64,000 bases of DNA from assembly GCF_900176275.1 (NCBI RefSeq), contig NZ_FWXD01000015.1, forward strand, positions 62,001-126,000. Reading direction: 5' to 3'. The stretch is from Andreprevotia lacus DSM 23236 (GTDB taxonomy: Bacteria; Pseudomonadota; Gammaproteobacteria; Burkholderiales; Chitinibacteraceae). The translations under genes and the position numbers were made by a program. Positions 63,052 to 64,000 of this stretch are shown here, in pieces. Positions within the stretch are counted from its first letter, which is position 1. Every line of letters starts with the position of its first letter. The notes under the pieces are model-generated. The model ran no database searches, was not told the DNA's origin, and saw only the letters and a list, made by a program, of their open reading frames with translations.

Positions 63052-64000
63052 ATGCTTGCAGCGTTTGCATTGGCCCACGGCCGTCTTGTTCATTTGCCGG
63101 TGCAAACGGCCGCCGATCTGGCCCGGCCCGAGGTGATGTGGGTCGATCTCGTAGACCCCAGCGACGACGAGCGCGCGCTGGTGCAAAGCGTGTTCCGGCT
63201 GGAGTTGCCCGAGGACGAAGAGCTGGAGGACATCGAAGAGTCTGCCCGCTGCTATGTGGATGATGCCGGCCTGCACATCAACTCCTACTTCCTGCACCAG
63301 AACAGCGAGGGCGCGGACAACGTCACCGTGTCCTTCCTGCTCAATGAAGGCCGGCTATTGACCATGCGCCAGGAAGAACTGGCCGTGTTCCGGCTGTTCC
63401 GCCTGCGCGCACGAGTACAGCCGGGTTTTGTCGGCAGTGCCGAAGACATTCTGCTGTCCATCTATGAAGTGGCGGTGGAATACGACGCCGACGTGCTCGA
63501 AGGCGTCTACAGCGCGCTGGAAAAAGTCAGCAGCCGCGTGCTGAACCGCGAAACCGAAATGAACGATGCAGCCATGGCTGAGACCGTTGCCGACATCGCG
63601 CAGCAAGAGGACGTCAACGGCAAGGTGCGGCTGGATTTGATGGATACGCGCCGCGCACTGTCGTTTTTGCTGCGCTCGCGCGTGATCGGCCGCGAGCAGG
63701 AGGGCAATCTGCGCGAGATCCTGCGTGATCTCGAATCCTTGAACAACCACACCGGTTTTCTGTTCGACAAGATCAACTTCCTGATGGACGCGGTGATGGG
63801 CCTGATCAACCTGTCGCAGAACAAGATCATCAAGATTTTCTCCATTGCCAGCGTGGTATTCCTGCCGCCGACCATGATTGCCAGCGTTTACGGCATGAAC
63901 TTCGGCGTGATGCCGGAACTGAAATGGGAGCTGGGCTATCCGTTTGCCATCTTGCTGATGCTGCTGTCGGGCATTGCGCCCTATGTCTTCTTCAAGAAGA
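63052..64000 (+). CDS. corA: CorA-family magnesium/cobalt channel (partial, runs off the window)
   Basis: The first 316 residues of a CorA protein are present and the frame is still open at the window edge. The N-terminal cytoplasmic domain ends in long helices, the first membrane segment begins near residue 267 (FSIASVVFLPPTMIASVYGM), and the selectivity motif is YGMNF near residues 282-286. The second membrane segment (GYPFAILLMLLSGIAPYVFF) is almost complete, so only a few residues are missing. CorA takes up Mg2+ in a gated pentamer. A TATAAT box lies upstream and the ribosome site is weak (CGGAG). Confidence 0.93.
   Translation, partial: MLAAFALAHGRLVHLPVQTAADLARPEVMWVDLVDPSDDERALVQSVFRLELPEDEELEDIEESARCYVDDAGLHINSYFLHQNSEGADNVTVSFLLNEGRLLTMRQEELAVFRLFRLRARVQPGFVGSAEDILLSIYEVAVEYDADVLEGVYSALEKVSSRVLNRETEMNDAAMAETVADIAQQEDVNGKVRLDLMDTRRALSFLLRSRVIGREQEGNLREILRDLESLNNHTGFLFDKINFLMDAVMGLINLSQNKIIKIFSIASVVFLPPTMIASVYGMNFGVMPELKWELGYPFAILLMLLSGIAPYVFFKK

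Noticed and set aside
62739-63070. Minus-strand small frames in the EAL-corA gap
   Set aside because: Arg/Ala/Cys-rich shadow frames without ribosome sites.

Overview
The window is GC-rich, densely packed bacterial chromosome from a betaproteobacterium, most likely of the order Neisseriales (Chromobacteriaceae/Chitinibacteraceae type). This rests on gene order recalled from that group: engB / cytochrome c4 / resB / ccsB; lolB-ispE-tRNA-Gln-prs-rplY-pth; and the long chain mlaFEDCB-mlaA-ABC exporter-bolA-murA-hisG...hisE-hinT-tatABC. No rRNA, CRISPR array, prophage or intact insertion sequence was seen.

Layout. 1-2300: pilG-like response regulator, engB, cytochrome c4. 2383-5720: the System II cytochrome c maturation pair resB-ccsB. 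5850-7187: two tandem paralogous genes of unknown function. 7162-14859 (minus strand): outer-membrane lipoprotein and TPR genes, ispE, tRNA-Gln, prs, rplY, pth, an AroQ chorismate mutase, an orphan ParA-like ATPase and a COG0523 GTPase. 15034-21252: mutM, a dynamin-like GTPase, a flavodoxin-fold oxidoreductase, moaC, rluF, tlyA and a VOC protein. 21300-31156 (minus): a PglL/Wzy-like membrane protein, tatCBA, hinT and most of the histidine pathway (hisE, I, F, A, H, B, C).

31153-40196 (minus) is a MoxR / DUF58 / DUF4350 / DUF4129 / SpoIIM / RDD membrane operon. It has two small membrane proteins with low-complexity acidic tails and lies between hisC and hisD. hisD follows (40294-41586), then a second inserted block (41679-49201). 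That block holds a LysE exporter, a 270-bp palindromic MITE-like element whose edge supplies the stop codon of the neighbouring DUF805 gene, and a four-gene plus-strand lipid-type cluster: a His-box hydroxylase, a fatty acid desaturase, a fusion of a ketosynthase-III domain to a haem-oxygenase-like diiron-oxidase domain, and an unrecognised protein. hisG, murA, bolA, an ABC-2 exporter and the mla lipid-transport operon then resume the conserved order (49264-58149).

58597-64000: a lone type IV pilin-like protein, a FemAB-like acyltransferase, grxD, prmC, an EAL-domain protein and the start of a CorA magnesium channel, cut by the window end.

The best candidate for something undescribed is the cluster at 44620-49201, centred on the KAS III-HDO fusion. 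Other points worth a second look are the split histidine superoperon, the MITE-like element that forms a stop codon, three intrinsic terminators sitting against start codons (resB, prs, murA), and the tandem GVIYxKT paralogues. All calls come from reading sequence and recalled family knowledge; no database search was run.
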